Assembly: GCA_015522345.1 (NCBI GenBank)
Contig: WAML01000227.1
Span: 1-17,760 of the forward strand
DNA: 17,760 bases
Source of the DNA: Desulfurococcales archaeon
GTDB lineage: Archaea > Thermoproteota > Thermoprotei_A > Sulfolobales > Desulfurococcaceae
Reading direction: 5' to 3'
Below, one piece after another: positions 1 through 9,190 of the stretch; within the stretch, counting starts at the first letter, position 1, and each line of letters begins with the position of its first letter. Position numbers and translations under genes: made by a program. The notes beneath the pieces are model-generated. The model was not told the origin of the DNA. It saw nothing but the letters and a program-made list of their open reading frames with translations, and searched no databases.

Positions 1-76
1 ATAGTATATCAACGAATATATACAATACATATTTCTTCCAAGAGAATATATACTTCAATATTGTTAGTGTACGAAT

Positions 77-112
77 AAAGAATTTTAGAAAGAATTTTAG
101 AGAATTAAAAAT
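77..112 (-). terminator. U-rich terminator region downstream of the MFS gene
   Basis: Read on the minus strand, this stretch after the MFS stop codon is a series of T-rich runs. A 12-base unit, AAAGAATTTTAG on the plus strand, occurs twice in perfect tandem (77-88 and 89-100), followed by a partial third copy and an A run (107-110). Archaeal RNA polymerase terminates at U-rich tracts without needing a hairpin, so this is a reasonable terminator for the hydrolase-MFS operon. The tandem duplication could also be simple low-complexity sequence. No experimental support is available from sequence alone. Confidence 0.4.
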
Positions 113-140
113 GTTGGTGTAGCCAGTTATAGTTAATGTG

Positions 141-1424
141 TTATTTCTCATACGTTATTTTATCTCTGGGATAAGTTTTTGCAATTATTATCCAGAACAC
201 TATACATACTAGCCATAGAGATACTATAGCTATTGCTGCATTCATTAATGCATTATTTGTTGGAACTCCTAGGTCTACTAAGTACTTTACTATAACAGGG
301 TATACAAAGGGCCCTATAGCCCATCCAGCAGTATTTAATACGTTGTAGATAGAGAATACTGTACCTCTATACTCTGGCTCTATTACATCACTTAATACAG
401 AGCTTATATTGGGATATGCAAATGTAGTGAACATCATGCCTGATATAGCTAGTAGTGCTGGAGGCAATAGTGTAGCCATAGTCTCTACTCCATAGGGGTA
501 TGGATAGGCTAGCATAGCCAGCATAGTTAGGTAGCCAATAGATATACCAGCTATTGACACTTTTGGTCTTGCAAGAGGATCTCCTTTTTTAACTAGTTTA
601 TCACTAATCATGCCACCCACTATATGTCCTATGGCTATAGATAGTACCGCCAACGATACTATGAGAGTAGCTGATTCCTTTGAAACACCCCATCTAGTCT
701 GAATATAGTCTACTGCAAATAAGCTAAGCATCCCCCACGGCATAGTCCATGGTATTATATGTACTAGTATAAGGAGAGCAGTAGGCTTTATTGTAGCAGA
801 CAATGCTTTCTTAAGACCATATTCTCCCACTTCCTTTTTCTCAACATACCCTATAGTAATCCCCCTTGATACAATAAATAATGGTGTAGCAAACAAGAAT
901 ACTAGAATGGCCGTTGATAAATACGCTAGCCTCCACTCAAGGAATATACCAGCCATTACAAGTCCTACAGCCATACCGAAGACACTTGCAGCATAATATA
1001 CTGCATAACCAGCACCCCTCTTCTCCGATGGAACAACATCTGCTATAAAAGCATATATTACTGGACTAACTCCTATCATAGCAATACTGAATACTGTAAA
1101 AGATATCATTAACTGTATATAGTTTATCGATAGAGATACGCCTAGAAGCCCCAGAGCCATTAGAATCCCTAATACAAACAATACCTTTCTCCTACCCATT
1201 TTATCTGCTAAAACACCCCATAGAAACGATAGTCCTAGCCCAATAACCTGTGGTATAGTACGCAGTAAGCCTGCATAAACTCTCCAATCAGCTTCTGTAC
1301 CGGGTATAAGGCCTTCCTTATGGAGTATATCAAGTATTGCAGCAATCATATAGAATCCAGCGAAGTAGAATAAAACCATTAGTCCTAGGAAGAGGAGTAT
1401 TGCTTTTATAGGAGGTTTATCCAC
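141..1424 (-). CDS. MFS (major facilitator superfamily) transporter
   Basis: A polytopic inner-membrane secondary transporter with about 12 predicted helices in two halves; substrate unknown. Numbering is from the longest reading, which starts at GTG 1433. The cytoplasmic loop 2-3 signature is clear (GVLADKMGRRKV, about residues 73-84). A weaker copy lies in the second half (GGMISDKLVKKG, about 273-284). Related loop motifs, DVVPSEKRGAGY (132-143) and DVIEPEYRGTVFS (349-361), precede helices 5 and 11. Length (about 427-430 aa) is normal for the family. I prefer the GTG at 1424 over the one at 1433. An SD site GAGGTGG (1436-1430) sits five bases before it, and the hydrolase stop TAG overlaps it by one base (TAGTG), a typical coupled arrangement. 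The longer reading would put the start inside the SD site. It is the second gene of an operon with the hydrolase, which suggests the two act on the same compound class. Confidence 0.93.
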   Translation of the reverse strand: MDKPPIKAILLFLGLMVLFYFAGFYMIAAILDILHKEGLIPGTEADWRVYAGLLRTIPQVIGLGLSFLWGVLADKMGRRKVLFVLGILMALGLLGVSLSINYIQLMISFTVFSIAMIGVSPVIYAFIADVVPSEKRGAGYAVYYAASVFGMAVGLVMAGIFLEWRLAYLSTAILVFLFATPLFIVSRGITIGYVEKKEVGEYGLKKALSATIKPTALLILVHIIPWTMPWGMLSLFAVDYIQTRWGVSKESATLIVSLAVLSIAIGHIVGGMISDKLVKKGDPLARPKVSIAGISIGYLTMLAMLAYPYPYGVETMATLLPPALLAISGMMFTTFAYPNISSVLSDVIEPEYRGTVFSIYNVLNTAGWAIGPFVYPVIVKYLVDLGVPTNNALMNAAIAIVSLWLVCIVFWIIIAKTYPRDKITYEK

Positions 1425-2320
1425 TACAACCACCTCTTGAAGAAACCTATAACTTTAGACTCGTATTCGCCAGGGTAATCTTTTATTGTGGAAACGTGTC
1501 TAGAGCTTGTAACCCATATACTTGCTTCTCTACTATACTTCTTCACTAAGTCGTAGAACTTCTCTATTTCATCAACGTAGACGAGGTCATCGTTTCTACC
1601 ACAGACCAATAGTATTGGCTGACTAATTTTATCAGCATACCTATGTATCTTTAGAGCCTCTATATCTACTCTAGACCTTTTTCTAGTAAAGTAGACTATC
1701 AATGGATATAGAGCTAGTAGTATACTCCTTAAAGGCTCTTTAAGCCTCTTTATCCACCTTTTACCACTAGCTATTATATCCATGTAGGGAGAATCGGCTA
1801 CAACAGCTTTAACTCTCTTATCTCTAGCAGCAAGCATTATAGCTATAGCGCCCCCCATCGAATAACCTATAACTCCAATGCTTTCTACAAAACTTCCTTT
1901 ATTCTCGGTAAGCCAGTCAATTACTTTAACCATATCATCTACTTCTAGATAACCAAGTGTAGTATATTCTCCACCACTATCTCCATGTCCTCTAAGGTCT
2001 AATGCAACAACATTAAATCCATTATCAGCTAACATCTTAATTACTGGCTTCATATAGCCTTCATCGTATTTACTAGAGGTATAGCCATGTAAAGCTATAA
2101 CTGTTTTACTTCCTCCACGAGATATAAGCCATCCCTTTAAAACAATATCACCTACGTTAATACTTAGTTCTTCATAATCGTATCCGAGATCCCTTGGACT
2201 CCATTCACCAATTCTCCTAGGAGGCTTCAATAACTTAGTCGACACACTATAGGCTAACCCAATAAATAACGCTGCTACAGCAATTACAACAACTATAACT
2301 AGTACTAGTATGGGAATCAA
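1424..2320 (-). CDS. membrane-anchored alpha/beta hydrolase (serine hydrolase)
   Basis: A 298-residue alpha/beta-hydrolase-fold enzyme, probably an esterase, lipase or peptidase-like serine hydrolase; substrate unknown. One N-terminal membrane helix (residues 3-28) is followed by a basic stretch (K29, K32, R35, R36). By the positive-inside rule this places the catalytic domain on the cytoplasmic side. Visible motifs are the oxyanion-hole HGYTS (78-82), DLRGHGDSGG (108-117), and the nucleophile elbow GYSMGG with Ser154. The likely acid is Asp244 in GRNDDLV and the likely base His275 in SSRHVS, so the triad appears intact. The start is TTG at 2320, supported by an SD site AGGTGGT (2332-2326) six bases upstream; no in-frame ATG fits. 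It is the first gene of the operon with the MFS transporter, whose start overlaps its stop. A TATA-like element lies upstream at 2385-2395. Confidence 0.93.
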   Translation of the reverse strand: MIPILVLVIVVVIAVAALFIGLAYSVSTKLLKPPRRIGEWSPRDLGYDYEELSINVGDIVLKGWLISRGGSKTVIALHGYTSSKYDEGYMKPVIKMLADNGFNVVALDLRGHGDSGGEYTTLGYLEVDDMVKVIDWLTENKGSFVESIGVIGYSMGGAIAIMLAARDKRVKAVVADSPYMDIIASGKRWIKRLKEPLRSILLALYPLIVYFTRKRSRVDIEALKIHRYADKISQPILLVCGRNDDLVYVDEIEKFYDLVKKYSREASIWVTSSRHVSTIKDYPGEYESKVIGFFKRWL

Positions 2321-2384
2321 CTACGACCACCTATTTAGCTAAAGCTGTAATAGTACACCATTAATAACGAGCCTCAAGCACAAT

Positions 2385-2395
2385 CCATATATTTA
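2385..2395 (-). promoter_or_regulatory. candidate TATA box for the hydrolase-MFS operon
   Basis: On the minus strand the sequence is TAAATATATGG. It would place the transcription start near 2364 and give a leader of about 44 bases carrying the AGGTGGT SD site. This is pattern-based only; a second AT-rich element at 2413-2423 could also serve this strand. Confidence 0.4.
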
Positions 2396-2412
2396 GGTTG
2401 TGAAATAAAAGT

Positions 2413-2435
2413 TTTTTATAAAACACTATATAGTG
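2413..2435. promoter_or_regulatory. divergent promoter core with a 12-base palindrome
   Basis: A TTTTTATAAAA stretch at 2413-2423 is directly followed by a perfect 12-base palindrome, CACTATATAGTG (2424-2435). Both lie in the region between the divergent hydrolase and CHR genes. The AT-rich part can be read as a TATA box on either strand, and the palindrome could be an operator for a dimeric regulator. The palindrome is itself AT-rich, so a chance origin is possible. Confidence 0.35.
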
Positions 2436-2482
2436 ATCTCTAGAAAACTCTATGAACCACTAACTATGTATTATAGTTTGAC

Positions 2483-2491
2483 TCTAAATAA
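2483..2491 (+). promoter_or_regulatory. candidate TATA box and SD site for the CHR gene
   Basis: TCTAAATAA at 2483-2491 would start transcription near 2513-2517 and give a very short leader. A GGAGG SD site at 2513-2517 lies ten bases before the TTG start at 2528. If transcription begins inside the SD site, the more upstream TATA at 2413-2423 (leader near 80 bases) would be the functional one. The choice cannot be made from sequence. Confidence 0.35.
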
Positions 2492-2527
2492 GAAACAGTT
2501 TATAGAGTATATGGAGGCACTTAGGAA

Positions 2528-3094
2528 TTGGTCAATATACCCCTACTAATTGATCTATTCATTAGATTCCTTAAAATAGGGATAGTAGGCTTCGGCGGAG
2601 GATGGGCTATACTCCCTCTAATAGAGAGGGAGATAGTAGAAGATGCTGGATGGATTAGTAGGACAGAGTATTTGAATATAGTTGCTATAGCTGGTTCTAC
2701 TCCAGGGCCTGTAGCAGTTAACGCTGCTACCTATGTAGGATTTAAACTAGCTGGGCCTATAGGAGCTTTTGTAGCAACACTAGCTGTAGTACTACCTCCA
2801 TTCACTATAATCTCGTTAATAGTGTATTCTCTATCAGCGTATATGGGTAATAAGTATGTACAAGCAGTATTGAATGGATTGAAGGCGGCTGTTATAGGCC
2901 TTATAACGCTAGCTCTCTATAGTACAGCGAAAGAAACCTATACTATGCTCTCAAGTATACCACAGTTAATAGCTGTTACAGCAATAGTTGTATTCACAAT
3001 AGTATCTATAACAATATTCAAATTCCATCCACTACTATCTCTTGCAATAGCTATCGTAATAGGACTAGCTCTAGGAGTAGCTGGTATATGGTAA
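2528..3094 (+). CDS. CHR-family (chromate-type) transporter, half-size
   Basis: A 188-residue membrane protein of the chromate ion transporter (CHR) family, corresponding to one of the two homologous halves of full-length ChrA. Family signatures are visible: GFGGGWAILPLIEREIV (residues 21-37), an acidic GWISRTEY segment (41-48), STPGPVAVNAATYVG (57-71) and a later LPPF (89-92). Hydrophobic segments suggest about six helices. Half-size members usually occur as adjacent N-type and C-type pairs that work together. No partner gene is present in this window, so it either acts as a homomer or pairs with a protein encoded elsewhere. Chromate may not be the physiological substrate; many CHR proteins are of unknown specificity. 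The start is TTG at 2528 (GGAGG ten bases upstream, in-frame TAG at 2522). It converges on the giant gene, with 26 bases between the stops. Confidence 0.9.
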   Translation: MVNIPLLIDLFIRFLKIGIVGFGGGWAILPLIEREIVEDAGWISRTEYLNIVAIAGSTPGPVAVNAATYVGFKLAGPIGAFVATLAVVLPPFTIISLIVYSLSAYMGNKYVQAVLNGLKAAVIGLITLALYSTAKETYTMLSSIPQLIAVTAIVVFTIVSITIFKFHPLLSLAIAIVIGLALGVAGIW

Positions 3095-3101
3095 ATAGTA
3101 C

Positions 3102-3120
3102 AGGGAGAAGGGGAAGAAAA
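3102..3120 (-). terminator. pyrimidine-rich terminator of the giant gene
   Basis: Immediately after the giant gene's stop, the minus strand reads as an almost pure T/C tract, beginning TTTTCTTCCCCTTCTCCC. Crenarchaeal transcripts often end at such pyrimidine- and U-rich tracts. The tract fills most of the 26-base gap between two convergent genes, which strengthens the reading. On the plus strand it is purine-rich and would not terminate the CHR transcript. Confidence 0.45.
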
Positions 3121-6100
3121 CTATATCTTCTTTAGTAGGAACTTTAGAATGAATAATGTAATAGCTGATACTGCTCCAGCCGATACTGTTATAATAACTA
3201 CTTGATTCATAATAGGTGGCGCTCCTTCACCTGGTTTTAGAGTAACTGTGTTAACTTGTATAGTATTTGATAACGAGAATACTGCTTTACTACAATTTAT
3301 TGTTCTAACTATGGTTATGTAGTTTTCTTCATTGACTTTAATAGTCCTTATCAAACCTATTCCATCGAATGTCTTTAAAGATACTGGTTTACTAGATTCT
3401 ATAATCATTATATTATTGCCTATATCCCTAACTTCTAGTAATCCATCTCTATCCTTTACTACATTAAGTTGTTTAATAGACAGTATATCTCCTAGGGAAG
3501 ACCTATAGGATACGGTGTTGAAGTAGTCTATTGAGCCAGCTATGACTGTAGTAGATGCTATTACATTACCTTTTTCTTCATCAACAATACTGAAAGTTAG
3601 AACACTAGATCCAAAGCCTTTATCCTTGATAGTGATATCGATACTTGTTTCTCTACTACTCAAGTCTATTGAAGTAAACACAGGCTCTATAGTATATCCG
3701 CTAGAGTATATATAGAGCTTTAGATTACCAGTTACTCTACTACCATACCTCTTTATCTTTAGAACAATATGGTTATCGTCTTTAAACATAGGCTCTATTT
3801 CAATACGATATACTTTAGCATTTACTCCAGTATATGGGCCCCAGTTAAACGATTTTATTTCATTAATAGTTTCTAGAGTTATATTGCCTAAGTCTATTAG
3901 AGATTCAAAGTCTTCTTCAGGCATTATAGAGATAGCATAGACTTCTTCAATAAACTCGTTCATAAGTATTTCATACCTATTTATCAAGTTAATAGCGTAT
4001 ATGTCGTCGAGTGTATAGTCGTTTGCAGACTTACTCAGTATTCTCACATAGTAATCGTATAACTGGTCTCTAACATTTTCATCATACATAACTAGTTGAG
4101 TAAAGGAGTCAAGGTCTAAGTAATTGTTTTCAACAAGTTTATTAGTTACAACAATGATTTCCTTCTCTAGCTCATCTATAGATTTTATACTCGTCATCTG
4201 CTGTATTGGATAGTTTCTAAACGATACTTTGTCTCTACTATATATTGTTTCAAGCCCATATCCTAGTTGATATGTTGGTGTATTGAATACTATTCTAAAG
4301 AATCCCTTTATAGCATTTATTAGATTGGGGCTACAAGTATAAGTACTTCTATTCATAGGGTCTATGTTTACATCATCGTAGCACCCATATTTTCCAAGTA
4401 ATCTAATCATAGAGTAATCGTATATGAATTTCTTAAGTGAAGTAATACTGGGTTTTAGTACATGGTATGATGTTAGTGCTATAGTTAATTGTGTAAAGAT
4501 TATATCTATGAATACTAGAGCTATAGTAGCGGCAATGAGTCGTTCTCCAATTTTTACAAATCCCCTACCATACTTGCCCATGAATCCAAGTAGCTTATTA
4601 TTCCCGTATACATAGTCTAGAGCGTCTTTAACACCCTTTGTCGCGAGTAAGTGAAGGAATATGTCTTTATCTGGAGTACTTCCAATGAGTTTCTTAAAAG
4701 CTTTAATAGTTGCTAATCCTGAGACATAATCCATTAATCCACCGAAGCCTCTGAAAAAGTTTACTGCAAGCCCCATACTAGACACTATTACTTCAAATAT
4801 TTTGAAGACTCCGTTAGCCGCTCCATCGCCTACATAAGCTTTAAACATTGCATCATATATTGAGTCAGTAGCTTCTCCATCAAGTAATTGCTGGTAGAAT
4901 GGAGTTAACATATAGTTTGTATTCATCAATACCATTGTAAGGAAGAGCCAAGACGCGAATTGTGTAACACTATGGAATACTATTTCAAAGACAGTATCTG
5001 TTTCAGCGGCATTAACTATAATTGATAACACGAATCTATAGAATTTAAAGAAGTGGGCTATAGCGTAGCCAAGGTCTATTCCTCTATATCCTTTCTGCAT
5101 AAGCCATTGCTTTATTTCTTCATTCGTAAGACCTATGTTAAGCCCCATACCAGTTAATGTAAAAGCAGCTATCTTTAGTGCATTCAATGTTCTCTGGACA
5201 AATGGGAATACTCTGCCTACAGTCTTTACAATAATGCTTTTATCGCCGCCGAGTAGATCGCCTATTTTATTAAATAATTTACTTAATCCATTGCCTACAG
5301 GGAACATCTTATTCTTTATAATATAGTCTTTGGCTTGTAGAGAAGATAGTAATGCTATAAACTTTACACCAATTCTCAACTGCCTTATTATATGGGGTCT
5401 TAAATTACTCACAAAAGCCAGGACAAGCATTAGTCTATATAGTTTATTCCATGGGTCTCTCGGATTACTTATGAATACTCCAGTCTTGTACTCAGGTAAT
5501 GGCTTATATATGAAGAATTCATAGATATCGTCTCTAAAACGCTTAGTGATTAATAGAGGTGCTTTTACAGTAGCTATGCCTATGGCAAGCTCTCTTATTT
5601 TACTCGGATCCCTTCCTCCATTCATTAAATAGTATCCTAGCTCCATAATCTTTTTAGCAAGCATGTCTCTAACGTAGTTGTAGAAACTATAGTTTGCATC
5701 AATAGGTTTGTCCTTGAACAATATATCTGCAAAGAACTGTTCCTTATACTGAGCCTTATACTTATCAGCTTCACTATAGAGTAGCATACCTGTATTGACA
5801 AAGAGTTGGCCAAACGCGCTAACAAGGTCATCAGGTAATGCGTGAACGAAGTTCTCGACTAGATAGGCCAAGTCTACATTAAGTATTTTCCAAGAACTTA
5901 AGTCATCAAGTATCTTAAGTACACGTAGTACAGGAGTTAATGGTATATAGAAGTCTAGTTTAGTAACATTCTTTCTACTAACTTCTATGATCTTTTCTTT
6001 TGTAGTAAAGGATAGTGTTTCTCCACTCCATAGAGTAACGTTTATTTCTAGATAAACAAAGTACTTGCCGGGCTTAAGTGGTTTAGCATATGATGTAGAG

Positions 6101-9100
6101 TTTATGTGTATACGGTGTCTCTCACTAATATTTTCGAGACTTATCACTATGAGGTCTACGCTGGCGTTTAACCCTAGTTCTCTAAATAAGTTATCACTTA
6201 TACTCTCTATACTATTATCTACAAATAGGATCATTTGTGAAGGAACTCTATCTATACGTGGATCCTGTATTCTAGGCATATAATGTGATTGTATAACCTT
6301 TGTACCAAGCCATAGCGTAGTATTTGTTCCATAGTCTACGTCGAAATCTATTGCAACGACTTTACCAACTATACCCGATACAATCTTAACTTCTAGCGTG
6401 GCATAGCTAACCATTTTCTTTGAAGGAATAATGAATTCTACATCAAATGATATAACTGGTACTCTATCCTCTCCTCTCTCAGATACATTGTATCCTACAC
6501 TCATGTCTTCTCCAACTAATTTAGATAATTCATCAATGCTAGGTGCTCTAATAACTATTTTAGCAAAACCGTTTCTATCGAATACTGATTCCGTAGTACT
6601 CACTATCTCGTCTCCATACTTTAGACGAGCTACTATTTTTTCTCCAGAGAGTTTCCTACCCTTGTACTTTGCATCAATAACGTATTCTGCCCTACCCTCG
6701 GGAACTGTAGTTACTATAACTGGGTCTACGTTCATGTAGGTTACTCCACTAACTAAGAGACTAGGGTTAATGCTCTGCATGAGGACTAGTGTAGGAGGCA
6801 TCAATAAATTAGCGTAGCTATATACATAAGACATATTGGGTATAGTGAGGTGAATTATTCTATTATAGGCTTCTACTCCTCTATATTCTATTTGCTTGTA
6901 TTTATAGATCAGGTGTTCTACATAAGCATAATGCATACACTTAACTCCAAAAATACTTTTTTCATCACCAGACTCCCTAGATTCATAGTGTACGCTATCC
7001 GCCATGTGTATGTATCCATACATTTTATCTGGCTCGTATCGCGTGTATTGATAGTATGCATTAAACAATGAATCATCTGATCTAGGATATGTTTTTGCGT
7101 AAGTAAATGCTAGATAATTTGGTTTTCCAGTCCCCTTATAATTACGTACTGGATAATAGTCTGGCTCATCATTAACAACGGAGGTTGGCCATAGGTATAG
7201 GAGGTAACCATTTATATTTAGTGTACCAAAGCCTTTGAAGTTCGAGTAAGCTTTTACAGTTATAGACCCAGCTATAATACCATATATAGTTACTGGACTG
7301 AAGGGTAAGAATATTCTAGTAAAGTCTTCGGGTTCTTTAGGACAGTCTCCTTTACACCGAGCCCATAAGAATTCACTACACTGAGCTTTAGCAAATGGAA
7401 CGACTTTGTAAGTTATCATAGTACTTCGTCCAGATAATCTACGCAAATAATTTATTCTCTCCTCTATATAGCCTACTAATCCCGTGCCTCTATGGTATTT
7501 CACGGTAACTCTTCTATACTCGCTTTCTCCACTACTATCTCTTACTCTATACCCTAGGACTACTGGTGAAGGAAACGGTAGTGTACCTCCAGCTTTAAAT
7601 AATCCATTAAAAGTTCTAGTAACAATCTCTACAGTTATGGCTTCTTCTGGAACAAATTTTTCAAAACCTGTTCTCTGTATTGTATTTACGTACGTATACT
7701 CATACCTATAATTCATTACAACATAGGCTTCTCCATAAGAACCATAGCCCACGAGCCTAGTTTCAGCATTAACTGTAGCTCTAACGCTCTCGATAGTGAA
7801 GCCCTTGTACAGTAATTCAATGTATAGACTATTTGGCCCTGTTGAAAACTCTAGAGGTACTCCTCTACTATACGTTCCCTTGAGTATCTCAAAATTGTAT
7901 ACTAAAGTTTTAACTGACCCAATATAGTATGGTACTGTAAGTTTATCATCTACACTACAGTACTCGCTAGCAGATACACCAAATTCCTTAAGTACTTGCT
8001 GTCTAATACTTGCACAAGGCAGTGGAGGTAATAGTGCTTGATTTGTTTCAAGAAATCTCCAGTATTCTCCACCTATATTGAATCTATACTTTAGAGTAAC
8101 TATTTTCCTGCCATCACCTGTTTTAACATTTATTATTAAATCAAACGATCCACTATAGGTCTGTGGCCTAGGAGCTATAAACACCATGTTCTCTACTAAT
8201 GTCTCTATGGGGTTGTAGACATCTATAGTACTTACATAATATGGTGTACTATAGAGTGGTAGTGGTATTGGGAACTCTGTATCATAGTCGAATCGATCAT
8301 GTGTTGGTGCATATACTATCTTCTCGCCCAAGCGATAGTCGAAGATATCTGGCGGTAGTCTAGAAGTCATGGTTACTGGGTATAGTAGTGCTTTCGATGG
8401 ATCGCTTATAATCCATTCAACTACTAAGTAGTTATACTGAGTTATATCATAGCCGTATTTAGCGAAGAATTCTCGTATACTATGGACTAGTTTGTAGTAG
8501 TTTGTTAGAAAACTCCACATAGGCAGAGTCTTTATAGGAGAATCTGTTTTATCTTCTGCTAATTGTTTCCTATAATAGTATATATAGTAGGCATCAATTA
8601 TGTCAGGAGGCGCTCTATCAATGAATTTCACTGGCTTGTACTTGAGGAATTCTCCTTCTCTAACCGGTATATAGTCTCCCCATTCTTTCTGAGTATATTC
8701 ATAGAGTTCCCGGGGCTCAATCAATTTATTTATAGAATCAACTCCAGCAAGTGCTTCAACAATGTGTATTGGAGCTAGTGTTATAAGGAATGAATCTCCC
8801 TTAGGAATTGTTGCTACACTATTATTCTTTAAATCAACACTCTCAGTAGCAGGTATGTATATTTGTTCAAGCCAGCAATACAGTTCCCTATGCCTAGAAT
8901 CATACTCTACATACATATCGCATGGATTTCCAGAAGCAGGGTATCTTTCATGGAATAAGGGGAGGAGCCTCCTATACTTAAATGCTTCTACAACCACTAT
9001 GTCTTTATAGAATTTCTTTAAAGTATCAATTACATCATTTATATCAATGTCTTCACTACCCTCCAACCCAACACTATAGGATTTCACTATTATAGTTAGG

Positions 9101-9165
9101 TTTCCAAGTAACACCATAATTAGTAAGAGCGTAGATGCAATAGCCTTTGATAAGGCCAATTGCAT
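3121..9165 (-). CDS. giant exported, membrane-anchored protein of unknown function (2014 aa)
   Basis: I do not recognise this family. The ATG at 9165 begins a hydrophobic N-terminal signal or anchor (about residues 5-30). A long beta-rich region (about 35-1070) has many aromatic and Tyr residues and Ig-like strand patterns, for example 815-960. A helical, more hydrophobic middle (about 1080-1580) includes segments near 1375-1388, 1392-1415 and 1541-1567 that could span or dip into the membrane. A second beta-rich stretch covers 1785-1985. A final helix (about 1987-2010) ends in a basic tail (KFLLKKI), like a C-terminal membrane anchor. There are 11 cysteines, mostly in nearby groups (82/97, 384/403, 596/604/608, 1595/1611), which suggests disulfides. 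Thirteen N-X-S/T sequons occur, seven of them between 893 and 1066. All of this fits a cell-surface protein. No catalytic motif, transglutaminase, protease or S-layer signature was identified. It is transcribed alone, from a shared palindromic TATA element. Confidence 0.9.
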   Translation of the reverse strand: MQLALSKAIASTLLLIMVLLGNLTIIVKSYSVGLEGSEDIDINDVIDTLKKFYKDIVVVEAFKYRRLLPLFHERYPASGNPCDMYVEYDSRHRELYCWLEQIYIPATESVDLKNNSVATIPKGDSFLITLAPIHIVEALAGVDSINKLIEPRELYEYTQKEWGDYIPVREGEFLKYKPVKFIDRAPPDIIDAYYIYYYRKQLAEDKTDSPIKTLPMWSFLTNYYKLVHSIREFFAKYGYDITQYNYLVVEWIISDPSKALLYPVTMTSRLPPDIFDYRLGEKIVYAPTHDRFDYDTEFPIPLPLYSTPYYVSTIDVYNPIETLVENMVFIAPRPQTYSGSFDLIINVKTGDGRKIVTLKYRFNIGGEYWRFLETNQALLPPLPCASIRQQVLKEFGVSASEYCSVDDKLTVPYYIGSVKTLVYNFEILKGTYSRGVPLEFSTGPNSLYIELLYKGFTIESVRATVNAETRLVGYGSYGEAYVVMNYRYEYTYVNTIQRTGFEKFVPEEAITVEIVTRTFNGLFKAGGTLPFPSPVVLGYRVRDSSGESEYRRVTVKYHRGTGLVGYIEERINYLRRLSGRSTMITYKVVPFAKAQCSEFLWARCKGDCPKEPEDFTRIFLPFSPVTIYGIIAGSITVKAYSNFKGFGTLNINGYLLYLWPTSVVNDEPDYYPVRNYKGTGKPNYLAFTYAKTYPRSDDSLFNAYYQYTRYEPDKMYGYIHMADSVHYESRESGDEKSIFGVKCMHYAYVEHLIYKYKQIEYRGVEAYNRIIHLTIPNMSYVYSYANLLMPPTLVLMQSINPSLLVSGVTYMNVDPVIVTTVPEGRAEYVIDAKYKGRKLSGEKIVARLKYGDEIVSTTESVFDRNGFAKIVIRAPSIDELSKLVGEDMSVGYNVSERGEDRVPVISFDVEFIIPSKKMVSYATLEVKIVSGIVGKVVAIDFDVDYGTNTTLWLGTKVIQSHYMPRIQDPRIDRVPSQMILFVDNSIESISDNLFRELGLNASVDLIVISLENISERHRIHINSTSYAKPLKPGKYFVYLEINVTLWSGETLSFTTKEKIIEVSRKNVTKLDFYIPLTPVLRVLKILDDLSSWKILNVDLAYLVENFVHALPDDLVSAFGQLFVNTGMLLYSEADKYKAQYKEQFFADILFKDKPIDANYSFYNYVRDMLAKKIMELGYYLMNGGRDPSKIRELAIGIATVKAPLLITKRFRDDIYEFFIYKPLPEYKTGVFISNPRDPWNKLYRLMLVLAFVSNLRPHIIRQLRIGVKFIALLSSLQAKDYIIKNKMFPVGNGLSKLFNKIGDLLGGDKSIIVKTVGRVFPFVQRTLNALKIAAFTLTGMGLNIGLTNEEIKQWLMQKGYRGIDLGYAIAHFFKFYRFVLSIIVNAAETDTVFEIVFHSVTQFASWLFLTMVLMNTNYMLTPFYQQLLDGEATDSIYDAMFKAYVGDGAANGVFKIFEVIVSSMGLAVNFFRGFGGLMDYVSGLATIKAFKKLIGSTPDKDIFLHLLATKGVKDALDYVYGNNKLLGFMGKYGRGFVKIGERLIAATIALVFIDIIFTQLTIALTSYHVLKPSITSLKKFIYDYSMIRLLGKYGCYDDVNIDPMNRSTYTCSPNLINAIKGFFRIVFNTPTYQLGYGLETIYSRDKVSFRNYPIQQMTSIKSIDELEKEIIVVTNKLVENNYLDLDSFTQLVMYDENVRDQLYDYYVRILSKSANDYTLDDIYAINLINRYEILMNEFIEEVYAISIMPEEDFESLIDLGNITLETINEIKSFNWGPYTGVNAKVYRIEIEPMFKDDNHIVLKIKRYGSRVTGNLKLYIYSSGYTIEPVFTSIDLSSRETSIDITIKDKGFGSSVLTFSIVDEEKGNVIASTTVIAGSIDYFNTVSYRSSLGDILSIKQLNVVKDRDGLLEVRDIGNNIMIIESSKPVSLKTFDGIGLIRTIKVNEENYITIVRTINCSKAVFSLSNTIQVNTVTLKPGEGAPPIMNQVVIITVSAGAVSAITLFILKFLLKKI

Positions 9166-9190
9166 ACACCTGCTACATTATGAACGGCAT

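Noticed and set aside
1..140. Repeated GAATATATAC (14-23 and 44-53) as part of a repeat array or CRISPR leader
   Set aside because: There are only two copies, 30 bases apart, in very AT-rich sequence, with no further units or conserved spacing.
4424..9010. Several plus-strand ORFs of 63-102 codons inside the giant gene
   Set aside because: They lie opposite one long intact ORF, have no start signals and encode no recognisable domains. They are expected by chance in the antisense of an AT-rich, long gene.
3121..9165. Giant protein as an S-layer protein or thermopsin-like protease
   Set aside because: I see no coiled-coil stalk, protease motif or threonine-rich linker of the kinds known in these archaea, and the helical hydrophobic middle does not fit. 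I leave it as unknown.
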